From contig JAHEYC010000038.1 of NCBI GenBank assembly GCA_023251775.1, forward strand, positions 1 through 33,035: a stretch of DNA of 33,035 nt, in the 5' to 3' direction. Source of the stretch: Sphingobacteriaceae bacterium (GTDB taxonomy: Bacteria > Bacteroidota > Bacteroidia > B-17B0 > Aurantibacillaceae). The position numbers and the translations under genes are program-made. Each line of letters begins with the position of its first letter. Positions within the stretch are counted from its first letter, which is position 1. Under the pieces are notes generated by a model. The model ran no database searches. It was not told where the DNA came from and worked only from the letters and a program-made list of their open reading frames with translations. Shown in pieces: positions 16,493-24,726 of this stretch.

Positions 16493-17656
16493 ATGAAAAA
16501 GTTACTGATCATAGTTTGCACTTTTGTACTTGTAATTTCTTCTTGTAAAAAGAAGGAATTCCCCGAGAACGTTTCTCAAGAACCGGCGTTTTATATTTCG
16601 GCTAATGTTGATGGCACACCTGTAAGTTTAAGAGCCGGTGCATTTGGCTATTATATGTATTCGAGCTATGTGCAAGACACAAATGGCATGTATAGTTTTA
16701 TTGCCGAGGTTAAACCGGCTAATTGCGGGAACGCTTGCGCTAATTCTTTACGAATTGAATTGAACGATGATCAACCAAGTGTAAGCAACGGAACTTCAAA
16801 CATCAATAGTTCCATTAAAGTCGCCGATTATCAGTTTGCGAATACAGCTACAGTTGCTCCTACGCTTGTTGGATATGCAGTTAGTTTTAAATCTATCTAT
16901 AATAAACCAACTGCTAATGCTTCTTATTTATGGAATTTTGATGATGCCGGAAGTTTATCTGTTGATGCAAATCCTACGCATACCTATTCAACCGCAGGAG
17001 TTAAAAATGTGAATCTTGGAATTTCCGAAACTACCAGTTCAGGTATGACCTTCATGGAGAACCCAATTAAAGTTACTATAAGTCCTGTTGCCGTTAAAAC
17101 TCGAATTTTAACGCCGGCGGTTAATGGCAATACTATTTCATTTTACAATTCAACAAATGGCGGAACAGGAACTCCACCAGCGTATTCATATAAGTGGGAT
17201 TTTGGAGATTACAGTCCGTTTTCTACTTCTCCAAATCCAAGTCATACTTATAGCGTAGGTGGTATGTATAAGGTTAAGTTGGCCGTTTGGGATCAATACA
17301 ATGATACGGCAAAATATAATTTCAATATCAACACGACAAGCAGCAATTTACCTGCAACAAACTTTAGCGTTGTAAGTACTGTGCCTTTATATTATACAAC
17401 GGCAACAAATCTATTATCTAAAGTTAAGATCACTTACGTTGATGCAAGTGGTAAAGTATACTCTTCTCATTTACAATCACAAGTTGGAGCAGGAAATATA
17501 TTCCATATTACCTCTGTAGAGGAATACAGAGCAAACGAAAAAGGTCAAGCCACCAAAAAACTGAAGATCAATTTCGATTGTAAATTATATAACGGTACTA
17601 CCAGCGCGGTTACTTTAACTAATGGTGAGGCAGTAATTGCGGTTGCCTACAAATAA
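16493..17656 (+). CDS. PKD-domain lipoprotein
   Basis: 387 residues. Lipoprotein signal MKKLLIIVCTFVLVISSC with Cys at 18 followed by KKKE. After a short N-terminal beta region (PAFYISANVDGTPVSLRAG), two PKD domains follow: about 125-195 with SYLWNFDDAG and NPTHTYSTAGVKNVNL, and about 204-280 with YSYKWDFGDYSPF and NPSHTYSVGGMYKVKL. A C-terminal beta-rich region of about 100 residues follows. PKD domains are Ig-like folds used in surface protein-protein or glycan contacts. It begins two bases after the barrel protein gene and is the last gene of the sigma operon, so it may be its ligand, partner or target. The stop codon touches the stop of the opposite-strand gene at 17657 with no spacer. 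Confidence 0.9.
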   Translation: MKKLLIIVCTFVLVISSCKKKEFPENVSQEPAFYISANVDGTPVSLRAGAFGYYMYSSYVQDTNGMYSFIAEVKPANCGNACANSLRIELNDDQPSVSNGTSNINSSIKVADYQFANTATVAPTLVGYAVSFKSIYNKPTANASYLWNFDDAGSLSVDANPTHTYSTAGVKNVNLGISETTSSGMTFMENPIKVTISPVAVKTRILTPAVNGNTISFYNSTNGGTGTPPAYSYKWDFGDYSPFSTSPNPSHTYSVGGMYKVKLAVWDQYNDTAKYNFNINTTSSNLPATNFSVVSTVPLYYTTATNLLSKVKITYVDASGKVYSSHLQSQVGAGNIFHITSVEEYRANEKGQATKKLKINFDCKLYNGTTSAVTLTNGEAVIAVAYK

Positions 17657-20077
17657 TTAATTCTTAAGAAAAACTATTTGCGCTGTTTTGTGTTTGATCA
17701 CAAATTGGTTGATGTCTGTTTTTACGTTATTCTCGTCAACCACTTTATCTTTTGAAGGCAGAATTAATTTCGCGCCTTTTTTTAATTCGATCTTACTTCC
17801 TTTACAGATAATAAGCTTTGAAGTGATCGTATATTTCTTTCCTTTGAATATGGTTAATTTTCCATCCACTTTTACAAAACTCTTTTCAGTAATGTTCTTT
17901 CCTATAGTAACATCGATATTATTGAATGAAGGAATGGATGAACCCCAAATACCTCTTCCAAAAGTGGCCGCATAAATAGAATTGGTGTGATAATTAAGAA
18001 CAATATCGCTCACCAATACTCTCGGAAAAAAATTCATGCTTCTCCAAGTGGAATCTACTTTAAGCGTATTCAAAAAATACACACCGTCATTAGCCGCCAA
18101 ATACAATATGCCATTGTTCTCATCCATTTTTAATTTATTGAATCCTATTTTCTTCAGATCGTAAGTTATTTCTTTGAGCTCTGCTTTATTACTATCGGGA
18201 TAGTAAGTGAACTCAAAAACCCCAGAAGTTTTTTGATCGAAAGGGTCTTTGTAGATCATGTAAAATTTATTATCCCAAAACCCATCGGCCACTAAACACT
18301 CCACATTCCACCATCGGCACAATTCAATTTTTGCATTGGCACATAAAGCCGAAACATCAATGTATTCCGGTTTCTTACTCAACATATTTTTACAATAAAA
18401 TAATTTTCCACTATTAGTTGGCGTATTGTATTGCGGATTTGCATACCCTATCAAAGCCGAATTATCTCCTGAGATACACATGGCCTTTATCTCTCGATTC
18501 TTTATATTATTGTTTTCATCTTTTACATCTTGGATATGACTCACATTTTTAAATTCAAGTTTATTTGCCACAATATCTTTTACCCTTGCGCGCCAAATAT
18601 CGTGATACCCAATATAAACAAAGGAATCTCTTAATATCAACGGACGCCGTGCTTCGCAATTATTATCGGCAATGGAAATATAACTATTCGAGTTGCGATT
18701 GATGTTATGCAACAGCATAAGAGGAGGATTTCCCAAATTGATGGCCAAACTATCGTTAAGCACTAAACCATAATAACCATCACCACAATTCCCAAGATTA
18801 TTGGTCTCTTTATTTTGTTTAATAAAAAATCCGCCATTATCTTGCGCACCTCCCGCAATAAATAAACTATCGCTTTGCAATACATCAATTCCCCAAAACA
18901 TGTTCGCATCTAAACCGGTTCCATTCAAACTTCTAAAGGGGATCTTAGGTGTTCCAAAATAACTATTGGTTAATGATATTCCTCCATCATTGGCCAAAAA
19001 TAATCCATCACCTGAACCATGAGGCATGCTTTTTGCCAAACACATAGCTCTTACATCAGCATGCGCATTAACACCATTGTAATAACCCACCTTTACAAAT
19101 GTTTTGCCGCCATCATAACTCATGGATGTTTCGGTTAAACTTACATAAATGACCGAAGTATCAACCTGATTCACTTTTAGATCCAAACACCAAAATGATG
19201 TAGCGCCTAAATGACTTATTGGCGAAGTATTAATTGCTTTTGAGAATTCTTTACCATTATAATAGTGAATAAATATTCCGCCATTTCCCGAGGTCGCGTA
19301 AAATTTCCCTTTGTATTTTGGATCACTCATAGTTGCAATAGCAATGCGTTCGCAAGCGATCTCGGACGGAGTTAGATCTTTCCACGTATTTCCTCCATCG
19401 CGTGTTACAAATAATTGCGCTTTGTTCTTTCCATACGTTCGCGTGCAAACATAAATTACACCAAGCTCATGAGGCGCGTATTCCACTTCCGAGATCTCTA
19501 CATTATCTGCATCATTAAGAAAGGGCAATTTTGGAGAAGAAAATGTTCGCCACGAATCGTTAGTAAGATAAAGTAACTTATGATCGAACGTTGCCATTTG
19601 ATCTTGATTTTCAGCGTTCGCAATTAAACCGAGTAATGGAAAATTTATATCATTTTTATCGCCCGGACCAACATGTTCCCAACTTTCGCCACCATTGACG
19701 GTATGAAGTATGCCATTACCAAAACCTCTTGTTAAAAGTCCGCCACCCGTTGCGGTTGAAATATAAATGTTCTTGTTGTCAGTTTTTTTCTTCACCACAA
19801 TTCCACTCACACCATAGTTCATATAAGGCAAATTATCGGTAATATTTTTCCAAACAGGGTTTTCTGAAAGGGCGTTTTGAGTTGAAAATAAACCTGCACA
19901 ATGACTTGCCGCCATAACATTGTTAAGATCATTCTCATCGGCCCAAACAGCCATCATTATTCCCTTGAATTGATACGAATTCGACTTGGGTCCTACATAG
20001 GTCCATTTGTTTGGAACAGACTGAGCATACAGCTTGAATGCAAGAATATATATGATAAAAGAAAGCCCGCGAACCAT
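17657..20077 (-). CDS. Secreted BNR/VPS10-type beta-propeller protein
   Basis: 806 residues with signal peptide MVRGLSFIIYILAFKLYAQS. Asp-box (S-x-D-x-G-x-x-W) turns are visible at ILHTVNGGESWEHVG, LFVTRDGGNTWKDLT and SMSYDGGKTFVKVG, spaced as in the large propellers of sortilin, photosystem II assembly factors and xyloglucanase-like glycosidases. Repeats continue to about residue 720 (ILYLAANDGVYFLNT, SIYAATFGRGIWGSSI). The last 80 residues are a strand-rich tail (FVKVDGKLTIFKGKKY, then KGSKIELKKGAKLILPS) that does not show the usual type A or B secretion signal. No catalytic residues for a glycosidase can be assigned. Probably a periplasmic or surface protein. It converges on the PKD lipoprotein gene with zero bases between stops. 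Confidence 0.88.
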   Translation of the reverse strand: MVRGLSFIIYILAFKLYAQSVPNKWTYVGPKSNSYQFKGIMMAVWADENDLNNVMAASHCAGLFSTQNALSENPVWKNITDNLPYMNYGVSGIVVKKKTDNKNIYISTATGGGLLTRGFGNGILHTVNGGESWEHVGPGDKNDINFPLLGLIANAENQDQMATFDHKLLYLTNDSWRTFSSPKLPFLNDADNVEISEVEYAPHELGVIYVCTRTYGKNKAQLFVTRDGGNTWKDLTPSEIACERIAIATMSDPKYKGKFYATSGNGGIFIHYYNGKEFSKAINTSPISHLGATSFWCLDLKVNQVDTSVIYVSLTETSMSYDGGKTFVKVGYYNGVNAHADVRAMCLAKSMPHGSGDGLFLANDGGISLTNSYFGTPKIPFRSLNGTGLDANMFWGIDVLQSDSLFIAGGAQDNGGFFIKQNKETNNLGNCGDGYYGLVLNDSLAINLGNPPLMLLHNINRNSNSYISIADNNCEARRPLILRDSFVYIGYHDIWRARVKDIVANKLEFKNVSHIQDVKDENNNIKNREIKAMCISGDNSALIGYANPQYNTPTNSGKLFYCKNMLSKKPEYIDVSALCANAKIELCRWWNVECLVADGFWDNKFYMIYKDPFDQKTSGVFEFTYYPDSNKAELKEITYDLKKIGFNKLKMDENNGILYLAANDGVYFLNTLKVDSTWRSMNFFPRVLVSDIVLNYHTNSIYAATFGRGIWGSSIPSFNNIDVTIGKNITEKSFVKVDGKLTIFKGKKYTITSKLIICKGSKIELKKGAKLILPSKDKVVDENNVKTDINQFVIKHKTAQIVFLKN

Positions 20078-20156
20078 CCTTTAAATTTAATAAAGAATTA
20101 AACACTATTTGTTACTTATTAATTGAAATAAATGAGCCCAAAATCCAAACTTTCTT

Positions 20157-20164
20157 TAATTTTG
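20157..20164 (+). promoter_or_regulatory. -7 element of the glyS promoter
   Basis: TAATTTTG matches the TAnnTTTG box exactly and lies 20 bases before the glyS ATG at 20185, so transcription would start near 20171. No clear -33 TTTG is present at the right distance. Confidence 0.5.
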
Positions 20165-20184
20165 TGATTTATTGATCAAAACCT

Positions 20185-21726
20185 ATGTCGGCTAAACCGG
20201 AAGATTTTTTTAAGAACATTATTTCTCACTGTAAAGAGTACGGCTTTATTTTTCAAAGCAGTGAAATTTACGATGGTTTAGCTGCAGTATACGATTACGG
20301 ACAAAATGGTGCCGAACTCAAAAAGAACATTCGCGAATATTGGTGGAAAGCCATGGTGCAAATGAATGAGAATATTGTGGGGATAGATAGCGCTATTTTT
20401 ATGCATCCAACAGTTTGGAAAGCAAGCGGACATGTGGATGCATTTAATGATCCATTAATTGATAATAAAGATAGCAAGAAACGTTACCGTGCGGATGTAT
20501 TGATAGAAGATCATATTGCAAAAATTGAAGATAAGATCACCAAAGAAGTTGAGAAAGCAAAAAAGCGTTTCGATAATTTTGATGAGCAAATGTTTCGCAC
20601 AACAAATGCTAGAATTATTGAATATCAAACAAAGATCAACGATATTAATGCGCGTTTTAAAACTGCTTTGAATGATAATAATTTGGCGGATGTAAAGCAG
20701 ATCATTGTGGATTGCGAGATTGTTTGTCCTATAAGCGGTACGCGCAACTGGACAGACGTAAGACAATTTAATTTAATGTTCTCTACCTCCATGGGTTCTG
20801 TTGACGGAGAAGGAAATACTATTTATTTACGCCCTGAAACCGCGCAAGGAATTTTTGTGAATTACCTCAACGTGCAAAAGACAGGACGAATGAAAATTCC
20901 TTTTGGAATTGCGCAAACAGGTAAAGCATTTCGAAATGAAATTGTGGCTCGTCAATTTATTTTTAGAATGCGCGAGTTCGAACAAATGGAAATGCAATTC
21001 TTTGTAAAACCGGGAACAGAGATGCAGTGGTACGAACATTGGAAAACTGCGCGCTTAAAATGGCATCACAGTTTTGGTTTAGGTGAATCAAATTATAAAT
21101 TTCACGATCATATTAAATTAGCGCATTATGCGAATGCAGCAGCGGATATTGAATTTCAATTCCCTTTTGGATTTAAAGAATTAGAAGGCATTCATTCGCG
21201 TACAGATTTCGACTTGAAACAACACGAACAATTCAGCGGAAAAAAATTACAGTATTTTGATAACGAAAGCAATTCGAGTTATGTGCCTTATGTTGTAGAA
21301 ACTTCTGTGGGATTAGATCGTTTATTTTTAGCAACCTTAAGTGCGGCGTATAAAGAAGAAACTCTTGAAAATGGAGAAACACGCGTTGTATTGAACTTAC
21401 CTCCTGCTCTATCTCCAATTAAAGTGGCCATTTTCCCTTTAGTAAAAAAAGATGGCTTACCGGAACTTGCAGATAAAATATTTGAGAGTCTTAAATTTGA
21501 TCACATTGTTACATACGATGAAAAAGATACGGTTGGAAAACGTTACCGCCGTCAAGATGCGATTGGAACACCGTATTGCATCACCGTTGATCATCAAAGT
21601 TTGGAAGACCATATGGTAACTGTTCGCGAACGCGACAGTATGAAACAAGAAAGGATCACTATTTCTTCGATCCCTCAGTATATGAATGAAAGAGTGAGTT
21701 TAACTTCACTTCTTAAGAAACTATAA
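20185..21726 (+). CDS. glyS: Glycine-tRNA ligase (alpha2 type, class II)
   Basis: 513 residues. It charges tRNA-Gly with glycine using ATP in the cytosol. This is the single-chain dimeric form found in Bacteroidota, archaea and eukaryotes, not the alpha/beta tetramer of E. coli. Motifs visible: GFIFQSSEIYDGLAAVYDYG at the N-terminus (specificity for glycine pocket), MHPTVWKASGHVDAFNDP, LRPETAQGIFVNYLNV, AFRNEI of class II motif 2, REFEQMEMQFF, and SVGLDRLFLATLSA of motif 3, then the anticodon-binding domain from about residue 410 (PIKVAIFPLVKKDGLPELA). Length is usual for this type. The TAA stop lies at the edge of an inverted-repeat element at 21725-21817, which probably ends its transcript. 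Confidence 0.98.
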   Translation: MSAKPEDFFKNIISHCKEYGFIFQSSEIYDGLAAVYDYGQNGAELKKNIREYWWKAMVQMNENIVGIDSAIFMHPTVWKASGHVDAFNDPLIDNKDSKKRYRADVLIEDHIAKIEDKITKEVEKAKKRFDNFDEQMFRTTNARIIEYQTKINDINARFKTALNDNNLADVKQIIVDCEIVCPISGTRNWTDVRQFNLMFSTSMGSVDGEGNTIYLRPETAQGIFVNYLNVQKTGRMKIPFGIAQTGKAFRNEIVARQFIFRMREFEQMEMQFFVKPGTEMQWYEHWKTARLKWHHSFGLGESNYKFHDHIKLAHYANAAADIEFQFPFGFKELEGIHSRTDFDLKQHEQFSGKKLQYFDNESNSSYVPYVVETSVGLDRLFLATLSAAYKEETLENGETRVVLNLPPALSPIKVAIFPLVKKDGLPELADKIFESLKFDHIVTYDEKDTVGKRYRRQDAIGTPYCITVDHQSLEDHMVTVRERDSMKQERITISSIPQYMNERVSLTSLLKKL

Positions 21727-21817
21727 GCCACGAATTACACTAAATTCACTAATCTGTTTGTATAGATCTGTGTTTTTATAAACACAGATCAGTGCTAATT
21801 CGTGCAATTCGTGGCTT
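21725..21817. repeat. Nested inverted-repeat element of CCACGAATT type, probable bidirectional terminator
   Basis: Outer arms AAGCCACGAATTACAC (from 21725) and its near-complement ending at 21817 pair over about 32 bases with few mismatches. Nested at the centre is a perfect 11-base-pair hairpin, GATCTGTGTTT (21765-21775) with AAACACAGATC (21780-21790) and loop TTAT. The plus strand continues TTTTTCT after the right arm. It starts within the glyS stop codon and ends 4 bases before the stop of phbB on the other strand, so it can terminate both convergent transcripts. It shares the CCACGAA word with the element at 1981-2085. Confidence 0.85.
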
Positions 21818-21820
21818 TTT

Positions 21821-22567
21821 CTAATACACGTGCTGCCCACCATTAATGCTGTAATTAGCACCGGTGATAAAACTAGTTTCTTCGCTGGCCAAAAAACTCA
21901 CCAAATGTGCTACTTCATGTGTTCCGCCTAATCTTCCTAACGGTACTTGCGCCACAATTTGATTCAATACTTTTTCGGGAACAGCCATTACCATATCTGT
22001 TCCAATATATCCTGGCGAAATTGTATTTACCGTAACACCCGACTTTGCAACTTCCATGGCCAAACTTTTTGTAAAGCCATGCATACCTGCTTTTGCGGCG
22101 CTGTAATTGGTTTGTCCGAATTGTCCACGCTGTCCGTTAACCGATGAGATATTAATAATGCGACCAAACTTGCGATCGATCATTCCTTGGATCACATTTT
22201 TTGTGCAATTAAAAACGCTATTAAGATTTGTGTTTATCACCAAATTCCAATCTTCAGGTTTCATATTTATTAAACGGCTATCGCGTGTGATACCTGCATT
22301 ATTTACAAGTGTATCAATTGAGCCAACTTTTTCTTCAATTTCTTTTATCATATTAGCTGCACTATTGAAATCGCTTACATCACCATAAAATAATTTTATA
22401 TCAAAGCCATCACTTTTCATTTGCTCCAACCATTTATCCGCTTTTTCTTTGGTGTGATAATTTCCCACAACATTATATCCATCTTGGTGCAATTTTTTAC
22501 ACATCGCTGTTCCCAAGCCGCCTGTAGCTCCGGTAACAAGTACTGTTCGCTTACTATTCATCTTCAA
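21821..22567 (-). CDS. phbB: Acetoacetyl-CoA reductase (SDR family)
   Basis: 248 residues. Short-chain dehydrogenase with the NAD(P)-binding TGATGGLG at 12-19, NNAG at 89-92 and catalytic Ser142, Tyr155 and Lys159 (NISSVNGQRGQFGQTNYSAAK). The VVGNYHTKEKADKWL region and ISSVNGQRGQFGQTNYSAAKAG, GYIGTDMVMAV and NGGQHVY ending are marks of PhbB/PhaB rather than FabG. It reduces acetoacetyl-CoA to 3-hydroxybutyryl-CoA with NADPH, the second step to polyhydroxybutyrate. No phaA, phaC or phasin gene is in the window, so it may serve another 3-hydroxyacyl-CoA pathway. The start may be Met1 or Met3; both fit. It is a single-gene unit, with its promoter region in 22568-22681. Confidence 0.93.
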   Translation of the reverse strand: MKMNSKRTVLVTGATGGLGTAMCKKLHQDGYNVVGNYHTKEKADKWLEQMKSDGFDIKLFYGDVSDFNSAANMIKEIEEKVGSIDTLVNNAGITRDSRLINMKPEDWNLVINTNLNSVFNCTKNVIQGMIDRKFGRIINISSVNGQRGQFGQTNYSAAKAGMHGFTKSLAMEVAKSGVTVNTISPGYIGTDMVMAVPEKVLNQIVAQVPLGRLGGTHEVAHLVSFLASEETSFITGANYSINGGQHVY

Positions 22568-22583
22568 AAAATAAAATTATGAT

Positions 22584-22631
22584 CAAAATTAGAACTTATT
22601 GTTGTACAAAAATTATTTCTGAGCAAATATA
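22584..22631 (-). promoter_or_regulatory. Two TAnnTTTG-like boxes upstream of phbB
   Basis: On the minus strand TATATTTG (22624-22631) and TAATTTTG (22584-22591) both match the -7 consensus, at 56 and 16 bases from the phbB start. Neither has a TTTG at the expected 19-21 base distance, so which one is used cannot be told. Confidence 0.35.
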
Positions 22632-22681
22632 GTTTCCTAAAAGCTTACAGACAGAGGGGTTAACGAAAAAGGAAGAGATAT

Positions 22682-23074
22682 CTAAAGTGCTTTACTTATA
22701 GCAGAAGCGATATTTTCAAATTCTTCTTTTGATAATTTGAGTTTAGCATTTGTAAAATTACAATCATTCATTGTGTTTATTGGTATCAAATGAATGTGTG
22801 CATGCGGAACTTCTAATCCAATAACATGTGATGTAACGCGAACACTCGGTATTACTTTTTTTATGGCGTAAGCTACTTTTTTACTGAACAAATGTAATTG
22901 CTTAAAACTTTCATCGTCGAGATCAAAGATATCATCCACTTCTTTTTTTGGAACTACAAGTACGTGTCCCTTTTTTAAAGGCGCAATATCTAAGAAGGCA
23001 AAGCAGAATTCATTTTCGGCTACTTTGTATGAAGGGATCTCACCGTTTATTATTTTAGTGAAGATGCTGGCCAT
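22682..23074 (-). CDS. HIT family nucleotide-binding protein
   Basis: 130 residues, cytosolic. The histidine triad is seen as VPHAHIHLIPI near residues 88-98 (HxHxHxx), and the N-terminus MASIFTKIINGEIPSYKVAE with FLDIAPLKKGHVLVVPKKE is the usual Hint-type opening. Such proteins hydrolyse nucleoside phosphoramidates or adenylylated compounds; the natural substrate is often unknown. Its ATG follows the greA stop after one base, so the two are co-transcribed, an arrangement common in Bacteroidota. Confidence 0.95.
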   Translation of the reverse strand: MASIFTKIINGEIPSYKVAENEFCFAFLDIAPLKKGHVLVVPKKEVDDIFDLDDESFKQLHLFSKKVAYAIKKVIPSVRVTSHVIGLEVPHAHIHLIPINTMNDCNFTNAKLKLSKEEFENIASAISKAL

Positions 23075-23075
23075 A

Positions 23076-23552
23076 CTATAATGAGATCTCGATGATCTCG
23101 AAGGTTACAAGACCTGCTGGAACTGTAACGTCTACTTTGTCTTTTACTTTTTTTCCTAAAAGTGCTTTTCCTATTGGGGAGTCAACAGATATCTTACCGC
23201 TTTTAAGATCAGCTTCACTTTCGGCTACCAAGGTATACTTCATAGTAGCATTATTTTTTGTGTTCTTGATCTTTACCGTGGTTAAAATACTTGCTTTACT
23301 AAGATCCAATTTTGTTTCATCAACAATGCGAGCATTGGCAATAACTTCTTTGAGCTTACTTATTTTGAGTTCTAATAAAGCCTGTGCTTCACGGGCAGCA
23401 TCATACTCGGCATTCTCGCTCAGATCGCCTTTATCTCTTGCTTCAGCAACCGCATTTGTGGCAGCCTTACGCTCTACGCTTTCCAGTTGATGTAATTCGT
23501 CCTTTAGCTTCTGAAGCCCTTCCTCTGTGTAATATCCTAACTGCTGTGCCAT
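23076..23552 (-). CDS. greA: Transcription elongation factor GreA
   Basis: 158 residues. The N-terminal coiled coil (YYTEEGLQKLKDELHQLESV, then ERKAATNAVAEARDKGD) carries the acidic tip LSENAEYDAAREAQ at about 44-57, which reaches into the RNA polymerase secondary channel and stimulates cleavage of backtracked RNA. The C-terminal FKBP-like domain ends with KISVDSPIGKALLGKKVKDKVDVTVPAG, the family signature. Length and start are standard. It is first of a two-gene unit with the HIT gene; a hairpin at 23576-23595 separates it from the operon upstream. Confidence 0.97.
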   Translation of the reverse strand: MAQQLGYYTEEGLQKLKDELHQLESVERKAATNAVAEARDKGDLSENAEYDAAREAQALLELKISKLKEVIANARIVDETKLDLSKASILTTVKIKNTKNNATMKYTLVAESEADLKSGKISVDSPIGKALLGKKVKDKVDVTVPAGLVTFEIIEISL

Positions 23553-23575
23553 TGTGAATTTTATTTAAAACAAGA

Positions 23576-23595
23576 GTCCCGACATATATCGGGAC
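23576..23595 (-). terminator. Hairpin terminator after the PorV-like gene
   Basis: Perfect 7-base-pair stem GTCCCGA / TCGGGAC with a 6-base loop, 33 bases past the stop at 23629. On the minus strand it is followed by TCTTGTTTTAAAT, an imperfect T-tract. It ends the long operon that begins at 32980. Confidence 0.65.
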
Positions 23596-23628
23596 CCTCT
23601 GTCTTAATTCAAATATACTAAAAATATC

Positions 23629-24708
23629 TTACAAATTGATCCTAAAGCCGAAACTGTGAACCCCTGAGAATGGGTTTGTAAAGCGGTATGAGTAATCGAT
23701 CGCAACTGTAGACTTCTTATCATTAAACGGAAGTTCAAAGGTTGCGCCCATGGCAGGACCTGTAAATACGGTCATTCTATCGGTACCTCCTTTAAATATG
23801 CCTTTCTCTGTATATAAACCTGCTCTTAACATTACCATTTCTTTCCATGCATACTCTAATCCTAAAAGATAATTATCATAAGTAAATGAGTTTGATTGGA
23901 AAGCTGCATTTACCGAAAGTCTGTTCTTTTTAGACAAGGCACCTGTACTATCTTTGGTCATGAAAATATCATAAGCAACTCCGATATTCACTAAAGCCGG
24001 CATTTCAAAAGCTGCCGAGCGATTATTAACGGTCATCTCATAATTATTACCATACTTAACATTCATTTGACGTGCAAGACCATCACCTTGGTACGACATT
24101 TTTGGTCCCCAATTTTTTAAAGTGATACCCAAATGCATTTGATCGTATTTACCGGTGTGATATTGAATACCTGCATCTACTGCAATTCCTTTTGCGCTTA
24201 CGTTTGGAATTTGTTCGGAGATCAATTTTACGTTGATACCCCCAAAGATATTTTCGGAGAACATTTTAGCGTATGATAAATTCACATTATAAGCAGTGTA
24301 TTGATATGTACCTAAACCTCCTTCGGGTTGATCTTCTGTTGTGATCTCAATTTTACCTGAGTTCAATGCAACAAATCCTAAACCTATGGTACTTGTTTCA
24401 CCTAAGCCCTGAGTAAATCCAAAGCTGTTTAAAAATATTCCTGTACCCGATAACCAGCTTGTGCGATTGAACATCATTTCGCTTTTGCGCGTATATGCTG
24501 TTCCTGCTACGTTACAGAATTGAGCTTCGAGACCACGAACTCTTGCTGAGTTAGATCCCCACATACCACTGTTACGCGCATATGGATTGATCAACAAAAC
24601 AGCAGCTCCGGCCTGACCTGCACGATCGGGATTACCTGCTTGCATTAGCATGCTTGCAGAAATAAAAGCTGCTAAACCGTAATATTTTATTTTCTTAACC
24701 ATCATCAT
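23629..24708 (-). CDS. PorV/PorQ-type outer-membrane barrel protein
   Basis: 359 residues. Signal peptide (MMMVKKIKYYGLAAFISASMLMQA), then GQAGAAVLLINPYARNSGMWGSNSARV, which parallels the start of PorV-like proteins (a small-residue block, LLI-P-AR, then G), the GLEAQFCNVAGTAYTRKSEMMF region, and alternating strands such as SAKGIAVDAGIQYHTG and LGLEYAWKEMVMLRAGLY, ending HSFGFRINL. PorV in the type IX system collects cargo from the SprA channel and hands it to the attachment complex. This copy sits directly after a 1507-residue secreted protein gene (18-base gap), so it may be a dedicated shuttle for that protein. It could instead be a general paralogue; the family call is fairly sure, the cargo relation is inference. 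Confidence 0.85.
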   Translation of the reverse strand: MMMVKKIKYYGLAAFISASMLMQAGNPDRAGQAGAAVLLINPYARNSGMWGSNSARVRGLEAQFCNVAGTAYTRKSEMMFNRTSWLSGTGIFLNSFGFTQGLGETSTIGLGFVALNSGKIEITTEDQPEGGLGTYQYTAYNVNLSYAKMFSENIFGGINVKLISEQIPNVSAKGIAVDAGIQYHTGKYDQMHLGITLKNWGPKMSYQGDGLARQMNVKYGNNYEMTVNNRSAAFEMPALVNIGVAYDIFMTKDSTGALSKKNRLSVNAAFQSNSFTYDNYLLGLEYAWKEMVMLRAGLYTEKGIFKGGTDRMTVFTGPAMGATFELPFNDKKSTVAIDYSYRFTNPFSGVHSFGFRINL

Positions 24709-24726
24709 AAATTCAAGATATAAGTT

